A stretch of 8,463 nt of DNA, taken from contig CABQCA010000100.1 in NCBI GenBank assembly GCA_902462525.1, forward strand, positions 1 to 8,463, in the 5' to 3' direction. The notes beneath the pieces were generated by a model that saw only the letters and a list, made by a program, of their open reading frames with translations, was not told the origin of the DNA and searched no databases. The position numbers and the translations under genes are program-made. Positions within the stretch are counted from its first letter, which is position 1. Every line of letters begins with the position of its first letter. Origin of the DNA: an uncultured Porphyromonadaceae bacterium. Lineage in GTDB: Bacteria; Bacteroidota; Bacteroidia; Bacteroidales; Muribaculaceae. Positions 7,334 to 8,463 of this stretch are shown piece by piece.

Positions 7334-8463
7334 TTACGGATTCTGAGGCGTTTCGAGAGCGGAGATGATGGCGTCGGACAGGAGGGAGCCCCACATGCGG
7401 TAGCCGGCGGCGGTGTAGTGCACGCCGTCGGAGCCGAGCACACGTGCAGCTTTCATCTTTGCGGCCGAGCCGGGGCCTCCTGCTACGGCGTAGGTGTCGT
7501 AGAACGGAATACCGTTCTCACCGGCATATCGGCTGATGACATTACGGATGCGCGCTATCTTTGTGTTTACCGTCAGAACCGATGTACGGCGCCGGCGGCC
7601 TTTGCGGCGCCGGTAGACACGCCTGTAACATTCGGCCGGAGCAACAAGCATTATTTCTGCGTCGGGGTTGTGGCGTCGAATGTTTCCGACAAGATTGTCG
7701 ATGTCGTTCCCGAGGGTTTCGTCGCTGATGCTTCCGAAGGCTTCGTTGGTGCCGAGCGCTATGACGACGAGGTCGGGTGCGAGTGAACTTATCTGAGGTC
7801 CGAAGCGGTCGATGTTGGCATAGGACGAGTAGGTGGCGCCGTTGTTGCCGACGGAGTGGACGAGAGTTCCTCCGAACCCGTTGAGAAGTTCGAAGCCTCC
7901 GAAAACGGTGGCGTCGGCAGTGTCGAATTCGATGAGGACACGGTGCGTGGGCCGCGACAGCACGATTGTTGAATCGGAGAAAGCGTATTCGAGGCTTTTT
8001 CCGAGTTCGAGGTCGCGTGCGCCGGTGATTTCGGGACGTTCGCCGCGGAAGTGGAGACGGAGCATTGCAAAAGGCTCGTCGGCCGAAATCTCGAAGCCTG
8101 CTTTCCCGGGGGAGGGTTGTATTCCTATGCCGGTGAATGGCATTTCGACGGCCCACGGCATTTTCATGAGCTTTGCCGACAGGAAGTCGGAGTGCAGCTT
8201 TATGGTGTAGTCGGCCGGCTGGTTGGTTCCTGCAAGACGGAAAGGCACTATAAGTCCTCGGCCGGCCGACGTCGTTTCGGCTGCCAGGCGCGCACGCAGG
8301 ACGGCGCCACTGAAGTCGGCCTGAATGTGTGAATCGCCCAGATAAACGACCGAAAACAGCTCACCGCTGTCGCGGGCTGCGGCAAAAGCCTGCCGCAGAC
8401 GGCTCCAGTCGGCGCCGTTCATTTCTATTCTGTTAGCCTTGGTGTCGAGGAAGGGGTAGGAGC
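7334..8463 (-). CDS. SGNH/GDSL-type hydrolase, probable esterase, 5' end outside window
   Basis: The frame is open to the right edge. Thirteen further codons upstream of the ATG at 8422 read like coding sequence (...Y-P-F-L-D-T-K-A-N-R-I-E), so that ATG is probably internal and the start lies beyond 8463. Counting from that Met, block I is Y-L-G-D-S-H with nucleophile S31, block II has G-N-N-G at 192-195, block III is G-T-N-E at 224-227, and block V is D332-G-V-H335, which completes the triad. Between blocks I and II lie about 150 mostly beta-like residues, an inserted domain comparable to the carbohydrate-binding insert of some peptidoglycan O-acetylesterases. A very basic stretch occupies 267-280. 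Likely role is deacetylation of a cell-envelope or extracellular polysaccharide; the substrate is not known and any signal peptide would be outside. It is unlikely to act in histidine breakdown. Confidence 0.85.
   Translation of the reverse strand, partial: SYPFLDTKANRIEMNGADWSRLRQAFAAARDSGELFSVVYLGDSHIQADFSGAVLRARLAAETTSAGRGLIVPFRLAGTNQPADYTIKLHSDFLSAKLMKMPWAVEMPFTGIGIQPSPGKAGFEISADEPFAMLRLHFRGERPEITGARDLELGKSLEYAFSDSTIVLSRPTHRVLIEFDTADATVFGGFELLNGFGGTLVHSVGNNGATYSSYANIDRFGPQISSLAPDLVVIALGTNEAFGSISDETLGNDIDNLVGNIRRHNPDAEIMLVAPAECYRRVYRRRKGRRRRTSVLTVNTKIARIRNVISRYAGENGIPFYDTYAVAGGPGSAAKMKAARVLGSDGVHYTAAGYRMWGSLLSDAIISALETPQNP
7587..7612. other. GC-only 8-bp stem-loop inside the esterase gene
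   Basis: CGGCGCCG occurs at 7587-7594 and again at 7605-7612, separated by 10 bases. The word is its own reverse complement, so the two copies can pair as a perfect 8-bp stem with a 10-base loop. It lies in the codons of the Arg-rich stretch, so the repeat may simply reflect runs of CGC/CGG arginine codons. There is no following U-run on the coding strand, so it is not a canonical terminator. Confidence 0.3.

Noticed and set aside
1..8463. Mobile elements, CRISPR arrays, tRNA or rRNA genes
   Set aside because: No transposase or integrase motifs, terminal inverted repeats, regularly spaced direct repeats or structured RNA gene sequences were seen; the genes fill nearly the whole window.

Overview
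The window reads as a chromosomal stretch from a member of the Bacteroidota, most likely the order Bacteroidales. Four observations point there: a near-perfect Bacteroidota-type promoter (TTTG, 19-base spacer, TAnnTTTG), the absence of obvious Shine-Dalgarno sequences, the long form of urocanate hydratase, and a GDSL-type esterase of a kind I associate with this group. Base composition is GC-rich by eye and I did not count it. I cannot name a genus.

Layout from left to right. Positions 14-820 on the plus strand encode a protein made of four degenerate helix-turn-helix-like repeats with no recognisable catalytic domain. Its reading frame is open to the left edge, so its true start may lie outside. 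It ends 21 bases from the convergent end of a minus-strand histidine-utilisation operon that fills 842-7270. In transcription order the operon is ftcD (fused glutamate formiminotransferase and formimino-THF cyclodeaminase), hutU, hutH, hutI. All three junctions overlap (1, 4 and 10 bases), so the four genes form one tightly coupled unit. Upstream of ftcD, the 63-base gap 7271-7333 holds a clear promoter and an inverted repeat over its -7 box that could be an operator. Right of it, and on the same strand, lies an SGNH/GDSL-type hydrolase whose 5' end is cut off by the right edge.

How the genes work together. HutH removes ammonia from L-histidine to give urocanate. HutU hydrates this to imidazolonepropionate, HutI opens the ring to N-formimino-L-glutamate, and FtcD moves the formimino group to tetrahydrofolate, releasing glutamate, then cyclises it to 5,10-methenyl-THF with loss of ammonia. 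The route from histidine to glutamate, two ammonia and one folate-bound carbon is therefore complete in the window. No histidine transporter, recognisable hut repressor or activator, hutF or hutG is present. The esterase and the repeat protein have no evident link to histidine breakdown.

The core is a known pathway. The parts most worth a second look are the multi-repeat HTH protein, the promoter/operator candidate, and the combination of a bifunctional FtcD with a long HutU, both of which are also the animal forms.
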